NCBI RefSeq assembly: GCF_014643255.1
Contig: NZ_BMJI01000011.1
Span: 27,436 to 91,435, forward strand
Direction: 5' to 3'
Length of the DNA: 64,000 bases
Source of the DNA: Tersicoccus solisilvae
Lineage (GTDB): Bacteria; Actinomycetota; Actinomycetes; Actinomycetales; Micrococcaceae
Part shown: in pieces, positions 51,585-60,259 of the stretch
Layout of the letters: each line of letters begins with the position of its first letter
Numbering within the stretch: the stretch's first letter is position 1
Translations under genes and position numbers: made by a program
The notes under the pieces: model-generated
The model's input: only the letters and a program-made list of their open reading frames with translations
Database searches by the model: none
What the model was told of the DNA's origin: nothing

Positions 51585-54194
51585 TCAGCCCCGCTGGTCG
51601 GTGCGATCCCCGCCGCCGGTCCCGGCGCGGTCGGTCGACCGGTGCCCCCGGGTCCGCGGGCCGGGGGGCACCGCGGTCCGCGGCCGGGCGCCGGCGAGCA
51701 AGGACCGCGGCGCGAGTGCCGCCCCCCACCGAGCGGGCCGGGAGAGCGGCCGCAGCAGCGCGGCGCGCAGCTCCTCCACGTCGGCGGCCCGGAGCCGAGC
51801 GCCGTCCTGCTCCGGGGAGTGCCCGTGACCCGTACCGGCACCGGTCGTCGGTCCGCCGACACCCGCGGCCACCGGGGGGCCGTACCGGGCGCGTTCGACG
51901 GCCTCGACCAGGCGGTCGGCGGCCGCGACCGGGAGGGCGCCCGACGCCGGATCGGCGCTCGCTCCCAGCCGGGCGAGGAAACCCCGCGGGGTCTCGTGCC
52001 CCCCGGACCCGCGGCCCACGTCGACGGCGGTGTCGACCACTTCCTCCCAGGCGGCGACCGCCGCGTCGCCGACGTCGCCGCCGCGCACCCGCTCCAGACG
52101 CCGTCGTCGGCGGCCCGCCCGGACGAGCGCCGGCACCAGCAGCAGCACGGCCACCACCACCCCGCCCGCCGCGAGGGCGAGGAGCCACCGCGAGCTGACC
52201 GCGGTGGCGTCGGACGTCGCGCCGCCCGGGGTGCTCGTCGCCGGCGCGGGCTCCGTCGCGGCCGACGGCGCCGCGCCCTGCTGCCGCTGCGGATCGAGGT
52301 CGTCGTTCGGCGCTGCGGCCGCGCCGCTGCCGGGGGCCACCGTGTAGTCCGGCAGCACACCGCGACCGGGCGTGGGCTCGAACGGGACCCACCCGTAGTC
52401 CTCGAACCACAGCTCGGGCCAGGCGTGGGCGTCCCGGGAGTCCGAGGTGAAGGTCTGCCAGCCCTGTCCGCGGGGGGCACGGCTGACGTCGCCGACGGCG
52501 TCGTCAGCCGTCCGGCCCGGCCCCAGACCGACGACGATCCGGCTCGGAATGCCCATCAGACGGGCCAGCACCGCCATCGTCGACGCGAAGTGCACGCAGT
52601 AGCCCTCGCGCCGGGTGAGGAACTCCCCGACGATGCGGATGCCGGTGCCGTCGTAGCCGTTCCGGCCGGGGGCGTCCAGGGAATAGCTGAAGTCCCCGCC
52701 GCGCAGGAACTGCTGGATGGCCAGGGCCCGCGCGAAGTGGTCGGGGGTCGTGGCGGCGATCCGGTCGGCCGTCTCGGTGACCACCGCCGGCACCCGGGCG
52801 GGCAGCTGCAGGGTGGACGCGAGCGACGCCGGGACCCGGTTGGGCGAGGCGAGCAGCTGCTGTCGCGTCAGTTCGGGGGTGACCAGCTGGGTGGCGTACT
52901 CGGCCGACCGGTACCCGCGCCCGTCGGCGGTGCGCACGTCCCCGGTCGACGGGTTCACGACCCAGCCGGCCTCCGCGGTGCTGATGAACCGGGAGTTCTG
53001 GGGCAGCGGCAGCCAGGGCATGGCGTACCCGCTCGTGATCACCCGGGCGTAGTCGGTGGCGCCCTCGGGGACGGGACGACTGCCGGTCAGGGAGTTGCGC
53101 AGGGCCTGGTAGGACCGATCGTCCGGGTCCGGTCCCCACTGGCTGCCCTCCAGGGCCGTGATCGTCGACATGCGCAGGTAGAGCGGCGTGTCCGCGGTCG
53201 TCGAGTAGCGCACCTCGCCGCGGCCGGCCTGCGGTGCCTTGAGGTCGTCGCCGAGGCGGATCAGCGGGCTGACACGGTCGTCCGGGTCGACGAGCCGGAG
53301 CCGGGAACCCTGGGGGAACAGGCCGGTGGTGAAGCCGGGGACGGCGGCCGGCAGGGCGAGCGACACGATGAGGACGACGACGCAGAGCATCGCCGTCGAC
53401 ACCCACCCGGCGGGCGCCGAATCCACCGGGTCGCTCGCCCGCCCCGGGCCCTCCGGCGCCACCGAGACCGCGCCGTCGCCGGCGTCCGTGCCCGCGGGGG
53501 CACGGCGCGGCGACCCGGCGGAAACGCGGCGCAGCGACCAGGCGTGCCCGGTGGCCAGCACGAGCAGATAGGCGACGGCCCCGCCGGCGAACCCGGCCAC
53601 CCCGATGCTGTCCGGCCGCATCAGCGCCGGCACCAGGAGCAGCGCGACGAGGGGAACGCCGCCCAGCGCCGGCATCCGCAGGCTGAAGGCCAGGGCCTCG
53701 ACCACCAGGCCGATCAGTCCCGCGGCGACGGAGAGCAGCAGCAGCGTCCCGGTGTCGGCCTCGACCGGGATCACCGACGTGCGGACCAGGTCCGAGGTCG
53801 CCGTCAGCGCGTTCCCCGCCGCGGTGAGGGTGGCGGGCGTGGGCACCACCCCGGCCACCGTGGTGCTCGGGAAGTACACGGCGCTGACGGCTGCCAGCAG
53901 GGCGACGGCACCGGCGACGGTGAGAAGGCCGTCCGGCGCCCGCACCACACGCAGCGCCGCGACCGGGACCAGTGCCAGCGCCGCGCACACCAGCACGGGC
54001 ACCATCCAGGCCTCGCCCAACAGCACCCCCGTGACCGGCGGCAGGGTCAGCGCGACGGCGACGAGGACGACGGCGGCGGGCACCGCGCCGAGCGGGTCCA
54101 GCCGGCGCGGACCCCGGGCGGCGTCCCGGGCCCCGCGGGTGCCCGCCGGCGAGGCACCCGCGCGGTCGCCGGCACGCGCAGCGACGGGGCTCAT
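51585..54194 (-). CDS. TgpA-like transmembrane transglutaminase (DUF3488/DUF4129)
   Basis: An 869-residue membrane protein. Five or six N-terminal helices (about 35-230) are followed by an external transglutaminase-like domain with catalytic C533 (GYCVHFASTMAVLARLMG), H590 (DAHAWPELW) and D599 (FEDYGWVPFEPTPG). A Pro/Ala/Thr linker, one helix near residue 680 and a cytosolic DUF4129 helical domain complete it. The ATG overlaps the DUF58 stop as ATGA. The moxR/DUF58/TgpA operon is widespread, but its substrate is unknown. A chaperone-type AAA plus vWA plus surface transglutaminase suggests assembly or cross-linking of envelope proteins. Confidence 0.88.
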   Translation of the reverse strand: MSPVAARAGDRAGASPAGTRGARDAARGPRRLDPLGAVPAAVVLVAVALTLPPVTGVLLGEAWMVPVLVCAALALVPVAALRVVRAPDGLLTVAGAVALLAAVSAVYFPSTTVAGVVPTPATLTAAGNALTATSDLVRTSVIPVEADTGTLLLLSVAAGLIGLVVEALAFSLRMPALGGVPLVALLLVPALMRPDSIGVAGFAGGAVAYLLVLATGHAWSLRRVSAGSPRRAPAGTDAGDGAVSVAPEGPGRASDPVDSAPAGWVSTAMLCVVVLIVSLALPAAVPGFTTGLFPQGSRLRLVDPDDRVSPLIRLGDDLKAPQAGRGEVRYSTTADTPLYLRMSTITALEGSQWGPDPDDRSYQALRNSLTGSRPVPEGATDYARVITSGYAMPWLPLPQNSRFISTAEAGWVVNPSTGDVRTADGRGYRSAEYATQLVTPELTRQQLLASPNRVPASLASTLQLPARVPAVVTETADRIAATTPDHFARALAIQQFLRGGDFSYSLDAPGRNGYDGTGIRIVGEFLTRREGYCVHFASTMAVLARLMGIPSRIVVGLGPGRTADDAVGDVSRAPRGQGWQTFTSDSRDAHAWPELWFEDYGWVPFEPTPGRGVLPDYTVAPGSGAAAAPNDDLDPQRQQGAAPSAATEPAPATSTPGGATSDATAVSSRWLLALAAGGVVVAVLLLVPALVRAGRRRRRLERVRGGDVGDAAVAAWEEVVDTAVDVGRGSGGHETPRGFLARLGASADPASGALPVAAADRLVEAVERARYGPPVAAGVGGPTTGAGTGHGHSPEQDGARLRAADVEELRAALLRPLSRPARWGAALAPRSLLAGARPRTAVPPGPRTRGHRSTDRAGTGGGDRTDQRG

Positions 54195-55819
54195 CGACCC
54201 GGTCCCGATCCGGTGGGGCCGTTCGCGGGGGCGACGGCGGAGGGCGCGAGGGTGCCGGGCGGAACGGCGCGGTACTGACGGACCGGCCGGCTCGCGCGCT
54301 GGTGGGCCCACGCGTCCCAGACGGACCGGACCGTCTCGTGCCGGTCGACGGCGAGGGCGGCCCAGCCGGCGTCGCGCAGCCGGTTCAGGGTGCGTCCGGC
54401 AGCGTCCGGTCGTGGCACGACCAGCACCACGTGGGCGGCCGCGACGGTGCCGGCCAGTGCGGCCAGCCGTGTCGTCTCGGTGTCGGTGAGCTCCCCGGCG
54501 AACACGAACAGGTCGCCGTCGGGCACGTCGTGCGACAGCCCGCCCAGCACCGACGGCTCGAACACCCGATGCCCGTGCCGCCCCGGACCGGCGCCGTCGG
54601 CGGCCCGCTCGGGACGGCTGGGGCGCCGGGACCGGCGGTCGTCGTCGCGGTTCCGGCGCGCGGCCTCACGCAGGGAGAGACCGGCCAGCCCCACCGCCAG
54701 GTCGGCGACACCGGTGGACCGGGAGAACACGTCCTGGGCGGGGTCGATCGCCGTCGGGCTGGTCTCCAGCAGGGGACGGCCGTCGGCGGAGCGGACCACG
54801 ACGTCCGCTCCCACCCGGCTCAGCTCGGCCGCCACGGACAGCCCCAGGCTCACCAGCAGTTCGAATCCGTCGCTGGTCACCAGCTCGCCGCTGCCCGGGG
54901 CCGGGGCGAACGCCGCACCGGTACGGGAGAGATGGGCACCGATCCGGTCGTCGATCAGCAGCACCGCGGGCGGGGTGGTCGTGCTCAGTTCCTGCCGCAC
55001 CATGAGCTTGCCGTGCCGGGCGCTCGCGGGCCAGTGCACGCGCCGGATCGGGTCGCCGGGGTGGTAGTCGCGGGTGCTGACGTCGACGTCGGTGTGGGCG
55101 GTGGTGCGGACGGCGGGGACGAGCCCGCGCGCGTCCCGCCAGCCCTCCTCCTGGCCGCCGCGCAGGTCCACCAGCCGGGGACGCACCAGGACCGGGTCGG
55201 CGTCGCCGGTGAGGACGTGCCGCGCCGTCATGCCGAAGGGGTCCTGCCGACGCAATCGCAGCGGACCGGCGGTGTAGACGCCGCGCCGGGTCGGGTGCAG
55301 TTCGTAGCGGTAGCGACTGTGCACGGGCTGACCGCGGCCGGTCCCGCCGGTGCGACCGGTCGCCGGTGCCTGGCCCGGGTCCGGCACCCGGAACCGGAGC
55401 GGGGCGCCGAGCGCCGGGTCCACGTCCTCCTGGGCCAGCGCCCGCACGCCGTGCACCGTGCCGTCGACCGCCAGGTGCACCCGCACCGGCCGCCCGACCT
55501 CGGCCTGCTCCGGTTCGAACCAGCGCCGGGCGCTCAGCACCGGCCGGGACCAGCGCAGGTAGAGCAGGCCCGCGACGGGCAGCAGGAGGAGGAAGACCCC
55601 GAGGGAGAGCAGGTCCCGGCGGCCCAGCAGCTGCGCCGCCAGCAGCACCGCGACCCCGACGGCCAGGAAACACCAGCCGCGACGGGTCAACGGCCGGCGC
55701 ACGCCGTCCACCGACCGCGCCGGGGTGCGCCGGCCCACCGGCCGCGCGCCCGCACCGCCCGGGCCGCGGCCCCGGTCGCCGGCCGCGGGTGCGCCCCGAT
55801 CGGCACGGTCGCGATACAC
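54191..55819 (-). CDS. DUF58 protein with vWA-like fold
   Basis: A 542-residue protein with a disordered basic N-terminus (about 40 residues), two membrane helices (about 47-90) and a long cytoplasmic part. The DUF58 core is RQDPFGMTARH ... VDVSTRDYHPGDPIRRVHWPASARHGKLMVRQ, followed by a vWA-like region beginning VLLIDDR. The start is the GTG at 55819 because GGGAG lies about 9 bases upstream. The gap from moxR is 30 bases and it overlaps the TgpA gene by 4, so all three form one operon. Confidence 0.87.
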   Translation of the reverse strand: MYRDRADRGAPAAGDRGRGPGGAGARPVGRRTPARSVDGVRRPLTRRGWCFLAVGVAVLLAAQLLGRRDLLSLGVFLLLLPVAGLLYLRWSRPVLSARRWFEPEQAEVGRPVRVHLAVDGTVHGVRALAQEDVDPALGAPLRFRVPDPGQAPATGRTGGTGRGQPVHSRYRYELHPTRRGVYTAGPLRLRRQDPFGMTARHVLTGDADPVLVRPRLVDLRGGQEEGWRDARGLVPAVRTTAHTDVDVSTRDYHPGDPIRRVHWPASARHGKLMVRQELSTTTPPAVLLIDDRIGAHLSRTGAAFAPAPGSGELVTSDGFELLVSLGLSVAAELSRVGADVVVRSADGRPLLETSPTAIDPAQDVFSRSTGVADLAVGLAGLSLREAARRNRDDDRRSRRPSRPERAADGAGPGRHGHRVFEPSVLGGLSHDVPDGDLFVFAGELTDTETTRLAALAGTVAAAHVVLVVPRPDAAGRTLNRLRDAGWAALAVDRHETVRSVWDAWAHQRASRPVRQYRAVPPGTLAPSAVAPANGPTGSGPGR

Positions 55820-55849
55820 GGTCGCTCTCCCTGCCTCGGCGCGCCGGCG

Positions 55850-56836
55850 TCAGCCCCGGCCCGGGTCGACCGGGACGGACCGCAGGATGGAGGCCAGCGC
55901 GTCGGCGACCCCGGCCTCGGGGTCGGCCGACCGTCGCACCGGAACCAGGCGGTGGGTGAGCACGGTCGGGGCCAGCCTGGCGACGTCGTCCGGCAGCACC
56001 CAGTCCCGGCCCGAGAGGGCGGCCTCGGCCTTGGCCGCCCGCAGCAGCTGCAGCAGGGCCCGCGGGCTCGCGCCGAGGGCGAGGCCGGGATGGGTGCGGG
56101 TGGCCGCCCCGATCCGCACCACGTAGGCGTGCACCGCGTCGGAGACGTACACCGCCCGCACCTGCCGGATCAGGGACGCGACCTCCGCCAGCCCGATCAC
56201 GGGCCGCAGCTCCTCCAGCGGCGAGACCGACTGGTGGGTGCGGAGCATGGTGATCTCCGCGTCCTCGTCCGGGTAACCCAGGGCCACCCGCGCCATGAAC
56301 CGGTCGCGCTGCGCCTCCGGCAGGGCGTAGGTTCCCTCCATCTCGAGCGGGTTCTGCGTCGCGACCACCATGAACGGCTCGGGCAGGAGGTGGGTGACGC
56401 CGTCCGCGGTGACCTGCCGCTCCTCCATGCACTCGAGCATGGCGGACTGGGTCTTCGCCGATGCCCGGTTGATCTCGTCGGCGATGACCAGATGGGCGAA
56501 CACCGGGCCGGGCCGGAACTCGAAGGCCGTGGTGCGCTGGTCGAAGATCGCCACCCCGGTCACGTCCGACGGCAGCAGGTCGGGGGTGAACTGGATCCGG
56601 CTGACGGTCGCGTCGATGGTGCGCGCGAGGGAACGGGCCAGCAGCGTCTTGCCGACCCCCGGCACGTCCTCCAACAGGAGATGCCCCTCGGCGAGCAGCA
56701 CCGTCAGCGCGGTGCGCGCCGCGTCGGCCTTGCCGTCGATGACCGTGCCGATCGCGTCGAGGACGGCCGTCGTCAGGGCGGCGAACGGTGCCTCGGTCAG
56801 GTCGGCCGCGGTGCCGGGATCGGCGTTGCTCGCCAT
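55850..56836 (-). CDS. MoxR-family AAA+ ATPase
   Basis: A 328-residue AAA+ ATPase thought to act as a chaperone for vWA proteins. Walker A is EDVPGVGKT at 56-64, Walker B LVIADEINRA at 116-125, sensor 1 ATQNPLE, and the arginine finger segment LPEAQRDRFM follows. The C-terminal lid has LALGASPRALLQLLRAAKA. It heads the operon with the DUF58 and transglutaminase genes, and is divergent from tatD. The ATG has GGAGAG upstream. Confidence 0.93.
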   Translation of the reverse strand: MASNADPGTAADLTEAPFAALTTAVLDAIGTVIDGKADAARTALTVLLAEGHLLLEDVPGVGKTLLARSLARTIDATVSRIQFTPDLLPSDVTGVAIFDQRTTAFEFRPGPVFAHLVIADEINRASAKTQSAMLECMEERQVTADGVTHLLPEPFMVVATQNPLEMEGTYALPEAQRDRFMARVALGYPDEDAEITMLRTHQSVSPLEELRPVIGLAEVASLIRQVRAVYVSDAVHAYVVRIGAATRTHPGLALGASPRALLQLLRAAKAEAALSGRDWVLPDDVARLAPTVLTHRLVPVRRSADPEAGVADALASILRSVPVDPGRG

Positions 56837-56927
56837 GGACTCTCCGCTCGTGACGGCGCGGCGCCGCGTACTGCCCGACGGGCGTGCGCGGCCGCGATCG
56901 GACCAGCGTACCCAACCCGCCCCTGAC

Positions 56928-56933
56928 TACGCT
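56928..56933 (+). promoter_or_regulatory. -10 box for leaderless tatD
   Basis: TACGCT, 6 bases before the ATG at 56940. Confidence 0.55.
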
Positions 56934-56939
56934 GGACGG

Positions 56940-57950
56940 ATGGTCTCCTCCTCCGCCGTCCCGCCGCCCCCCGCCGAGGACACGCCCCCCGAGTACCGGA
57001 CTCCGCCCGAGGACCCGGCCGGCCCCGGGATGGACGACGCACGGACGGGAGCGGGCCGTCGGCGCAGCTCGACGGGGGAGAACGGCCGCTCCCGCCGGCT
57101 CACTTACCCGCCCGCCCCCGAGCCGCTCCCGGTCCCGGTGATGGACAACCACACGCACCTGGACTTCCACGACGGCCTCGTCGAGGTCGAGGTGGCCGCG
57201 GCCCTGGACGCCGCCGAGCGGGTGGGCGTGGCCGGCGCCGTCCAGGTCGGCTGCGACCTCGAGTCCTCCCGGTTCACGGTCGCCGCGATCGAGCGGGATC
57301 CCCGCCTGCTCGGCGCCGTCGCGATCCACCCCAACGACGCCGTGCGCTACGCGAGCCGCGGCGACCTGGACGCCGCCCTCGCCGAGATCGAGGCGCTCGC
57401 GGCCCATCCCCGGGTGCGTGCCGTCGGGGAGACCGGCCTGGACTACTTCCGCACCCGGCGCGAGGACGCGGCGCCGCAGCACACGGCGTTCCGGTGGCAT
57501 CTCGACCTCGCGCACCGCCTCGGCAAGGCCCTGCAGATCCACGATCGGGACGCCCACGAGGACGTCGTCGCGATCCTGCAGGATGCGCCGGAACCGCCCG
57601 CCGTCGTGTTCCACAGTTTCTCCGGGGACGCGGAGCTCGCCCGGCTGTGCAACGACCGCGGCTGGTACCTGTCCTTCTCCGGCACGGTCTCGTTCGGCAA
57701 CGCCGACGCCCAGCGTGAGGCGCTGCGCATCGCCCGGCCGGATCGGGTGCTGGTGGAGACCGACGCGCCGTTCCTCACCCCGCACCCGCACCGCGGCCGC
57801 CCCAATGCCAGCTATCTGATCCCGGTCACCGTGCGGTCGATGGCCGCGACCCGCGAGGTGGACGTGGCCGAGTTCTGCGCCACCCTGCGCGAGAACACCG
57901 AGCGCGTCTACGGGTCCTGGTCCTCCGACGGGCCCGTTCCGGCGGGCTGA
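56940..57950 (+). CDS. tatD: TatD-family metal-dependent DNase
   Basis: A 336-residue amidohydrolase-fold 3'-5' DNase. Metal ligands appear in MDNHTHLDFHD (residues about 67-77), GETGLDYFR, HDRDAHED and VETDAPFLTP. About 65 disordered Pro/Arg-rich residues precede the domain; they are kept because the -10 box places transcription at this ATG. An internal start at the HTHLD Met would give the usual 260 residues but has no promoter. It is followed by the rpfB-like, rsmA and ispE genes, the order found around M. tuberculosis Rv1008-Rv1011. Confidence 0.9.
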   Translation: MVSSSAVPPPPAEDTPPEYRTPPEDPAGPGMDDARTGAGRRRSSTGENGRSRRLTYPPAPEPLPVPVMDNHTHLDFHDGLVEVEVAAALDAAERVGVAGAVQVGCDLESSRFTVAAIERDPRLLGAVAIHPNDAVRYASRGDLDAALAEIEALAAHPRVRAVGETGLDYFRTRREDAAPQHTAFRWHLDLAHRLGKALQIHDRDAHEDVVAILQDAPEPPAVVFHSFSGDAELARLCNDRGWYLSFSGTVSFGNADAQREALRIARPDRVLVETDAPFLTPHPHRGRPNASYLIPVTVRSMAATREVDVAEFCATLRENTERVYGSWSSDGPVPAG

Positions 57951-57955
57951 CGCGG

Positions 57956-57989
57956 CCGCGCCCGGGACCGGCGAACCGGCCGGGCGCGG
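57956..57989 (+). terminator. Hairpin after tatD
   Basis: 10-bp perfect arms (57956-57965 and 57980-57989) with a nested CCGG/CCGG pair and CGAA loop; no U-tract. Confidence 0.65.
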
Positions 57990-58006
57990 TCTCGGTTGGC
58001 CATCAG

Positions 58007-58023
58007 GTCACGATTCGGTTACG
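58007..58023 (+). promoter_or_regulatory. GTCAC/GTTAC paired site upstream of the rpfB-like gene
   Basis: The sequence GTCACGATTCGGTTACG holds two GT(C/T)AC half-sites about 11 bases apart in direct orientation. This loosely resembles MtrA response-regulator sites known to control rpf genes in other actinobacteria. It lies about 110 bases before the coding start. Confidence 0.25.
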
Positions 58024-58133
58024 GTCGAGGGGAGGGGTGGCCGTGGTCCGCCCCGTGGCCCCCGTCCCGGACCAGCGCCGCCGCAGCGGCCCTCCGGTGG
58101 GCGCCATCGTCCGACGCCGGGGGGCACCCGCTC

Positions 58134-59375
58134 GTGAACATCCGCGTGAACGGCCGCGCGCGCCGGCGCCTCGTCGGCGCGCTCGTCGCCGCCGTCCTCG
58201 TCGCCGTGCTGGTCGTCGCCGGCGCCGTCGGCCTCGCCGTCGCCTCGTCCGCGCGCACCGTGACCATCACCGAGGTGGACGGCGCGGACCGACCGACCAG
58301 TACCGCCGTGCAGTCCGACGCCGAGCGCGTCGCGGACGTGCTCGCCGAGGCCGGGGTGATCGCCGGCGCCCAGGACGTGGTGGAGCCGGGTCTGGACCGT
58401 CCGGTGGGCGACGACGACGCGATCCGCATCACCCGGGCCCGGGACGTGGATGTGACCATCGACGGCCGGCCGCGGCACCTGACGACGCCCTTGCGCACCG
58501 TCGGGCAGCTGCTCGGCTCGCTCGGCCTGCCGGCCGGTACCCGGGCCGCCGTGCCCGCGGACCGGGACCTGGCGTCCGTCCCGCGCCCGCTCGTCATCGC
58601 CACCCCGAAGAACGTCTCCATCAGCGTCGACGGCCGGACCCGGACCGTGCGCACCGCGGCACCGACCGTGCGGCAGGCCATCACCGAGCAGGGCATCCGG
58701 ATCGGCCGCCAGGACCAGGTGGCGCCCGACGCGGCGAGCGTGCCGACCACACGCCTGCGCATCACGGTCACCCGGATCGGCACCGGCGCCACGGTGACCG
58801 AACGCGAGAGCGTGCCCTGCAGCACCGAGGTGCGCCAGGATCCCGCCCGCCGGAACGATGAGACCGTCGTCCTGCGGGAGGGCGAGCCCGGGGAGATCGT
58901 GCGCACCTACGCCGCCCGGACCGTCGACGGTCAGCCGCGTGGTCGGGTGCTCGTCGGCACCGTCACCGTGCGGCAGCCCGTCTCGCGCATCGTCGCCGTG
59001 GGCACCCTGGACCGGCCCGGCCAGGACGCGACCCCGTTCGGCCGGCTCACCCCGCCGGGCCCCACCGGACCGGCCGGGGCGCCGGCCGACCCGTCGACGG
59101 GCTCGCCCGATCCCACCCGGTCCGATCCCACCCGGTCCGATTCCACCCGGTCCGATTCCACCCGGTCCGATTCCACCCGGTCCGATTCCACCCGGTCCGA
59201 TCCCACCCGCCCCGTCGAGCCGGCGCCCCCGGCGCCGTCCGCGCCGTCGTCGACCGCCCCGCCCTCCGCGGTTCCGCCGGCGGACCCGGGCACGGACCCC
59301 TCGGCGGTGGACCGGCCGGTGCCGAGGCCGGCGTCCGGCCGCGATCAGGCCGGGGCCGCCGCGTCGCTACGATGA
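58134..59375 (+). CDS. RpfB-like protein without the Rpf catalytic domain
   Basis: A 413-residue surface protein in the rpfB position. A single helix (about 14-38) anchors it; three ubiquitin-like DUF348 repeats follow ([10 protein letters not shown]..., [11 protein letters not shown]..., [11 protein letters not shown]...), then one G5 domain at about 225-300 ([25 protein letters not shown]...[17 protein letters not shown]). RpfB normally continues with a lysozyme-like transglycosylase domain. Here the protein instead ends in a Pro/Ser/Thr/Asp tail of about 110 residues, with (S/P)TRSD repeats, and the stop codon is directly before rsmA. No Rpf motif is found in other frames. It may bind peptidoglycan without cutting it. 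The GTG at 58134 is likely; another GTG lies four codons on. Confidence 0.8.
   Translation: MNIRVNGRARRRLVGALVAAVLVAVLVVAGAVGLAVASSARTVTITEVDGADRPTSTAVQSDAERVADVLAEAGVIAGAQDVVEPGLDRPVGDDDAIRITRARDVDVTIDGRPRHLTTPLRTVGQLLGSLGLPAGTRAAVPADRDLASVPRPLVIATPKNVSISVDGRTRTVRTAAPTVRQAITEQGIRIGRQDQVAPDAASVPTTRLRITVTRIGTGATVTERESVPCSTEVRQDPARRNDETVVLREGEPGEIVRTYAARTVDGQPRGRVLVGTVTVRQPVSRIVAVGTLDRPGQDATPFGRLTPPGPTGPAGAPADPSTGSPDPTRSDPTRSDSTRSDSTRSDSTRSDSTRSDPTRPVEPAPPAPSAPSSTAPPSAVPPADPGTDPSAVDRPVPRPASGRDQAGAAASLR
59111..59209 (+). repeat. 15-bp tandem repeat encoding (P/S)TRSD
   Basis: Six full copies of a 15-bp unit (TCCCACCCGGTCCGA or TTCCACCCGGTCCGA) at 59111-59200 and a partial seventh, in the tail of the RpfB-like gene. 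Confidence 0.9.
59368..59373 (+). promoter_or_regulatory. -10 box for leaderless rsmA
   Basis: TACGAT, overlapping the end of the rpfB-like gene and 6 bases before the rsmA ATG at 59380. Confidence 0.55.
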
Positions 59376-59379
59376 CTGC

Positions 59380-60258
59380 ATGACCGCTGATCTCCCGGTG
59401 CCCGCGGCCGGCTCCACCGCCGGCCTCCTGGGAGCGGCGCAGATCCGTCAGCTCGCGCAGCAGGCCGGCGTGCAGCCGACCAAGACGCTCGGTCAGAACT
59501 TCGTCATCGACCCCAACACGATCCGGCGGATCGTCGCCGCCGCGGACGTCGCCGCGGACGAGACGGTGCTCGAGGTCGGCCCGGGCCTCGGCTCGCTCAC
59601 GCTCGGCCTGCTCGACGCCGCCGCCGCGGTGGTCGCCGTGGAGATCGACCCGGTGCTCGCCGGACAGCTGCCCGGCACGGTGCGCCGGCACCGGCCCGAC
59701 CGGGCCGTCGCCCTCTCCGTGGTGACCGCCGACGCCGCGAGCGTCACCGGCCTGCCCGGACGGCCCACCGCCCTGGTCGCGAACCTCCCCTACAACGTCG
59801 CCGTGCCGGTGCTGCTGCACCTGCTCGAGACCGTCCCCACCCTGACCCACGGCCTCGTGATGGTTCAGGAGGAGGTCGCGGACCGGCTCGCCGCCGGCCC
59901 CGGCAGCCGCGTCTACGGGGTGCCCTCGGCGAAGGCCGCGTGGTACGCCCGCGTGCGCCGGGCCGGGACCGTCGGCGCGAACGTCTTCTGGCCCGCCCCG
60001 CGGATCAGCTCGGGGCTGGTCGCCTTCCACCGGCAGCCGCCGCCACCGACGACGGCGGACCGGCGCGAGGTGTTCGCCGTCATCGACGCCGCCTTCGCCC
60101 AGCGTCGCAAGACCCTCCGGGCCGCCCTGGCCGGGTGGGCCGGCTCACCGGCCGCCGCCGAGACGGCCCTGCGGGCGGCCGGCATCGACCCCGCCGCCCG
60201 CGGGGAGACGCTCGACGTCGCTGCCTTCGCCCGGCTCGCCCAGTACCGGGCCGGCTGA
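59380..60258 (+). CDS. rsmA: 16S rRNA (adenine1518/1519-N6)-dimethyltransferase
   Basis: KsgA/Dim1 methyltransferase that dimethylates A1518 and A1519 late in 30S assembly. The 292-residue protein has [19 protein letters not shown], the SAM loop [16 protein letters not shown], the target-base motif [11 protein letters not shown] (NLPY) and the C-terminal [12 protein letters not shown]. It starts 4 bases after the previous stop yet has its own -10 box, so it can be made from a leaderless transcript as well as by read-through. IspE follows after one base. Confidence 0.95.
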   Translation: MTADLPVPAAGSTAGLLGAAQIRQLAQQAGVQPTKTLGQNFVIDPNTIRRIVAAADVAADETVLEVGPGLGSLTLGLLDAAAAVVAVEIDPVLAGQLPGTVRRHRPDRAVALSVVTADAASVTGLPGRPTALVANLPYNVAVPVLLHLLETVPTLTHGLVMVQEEVADRLAAGPGSRVYGVPSAKAAWYARVRRAGTVGANVFWPAPRISSGLVAFHRQPPPPTTADRREVFAVIDAAFAQRRKTLRAALAGWAGSPAAAETALRAAGIDPAARGETLDVAAFARLAQYRAG

Positions 60259-60259
60259 C

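Noticed and set aside
57951..58133. c-di-AMP (ydaO-type) riboswitch before the rpfB-like gene
   Set aside because: Such switches precede many actinobacterial rpf genes, but the region is too short after the terminator hairpin and lacks recognisable conserved segments.
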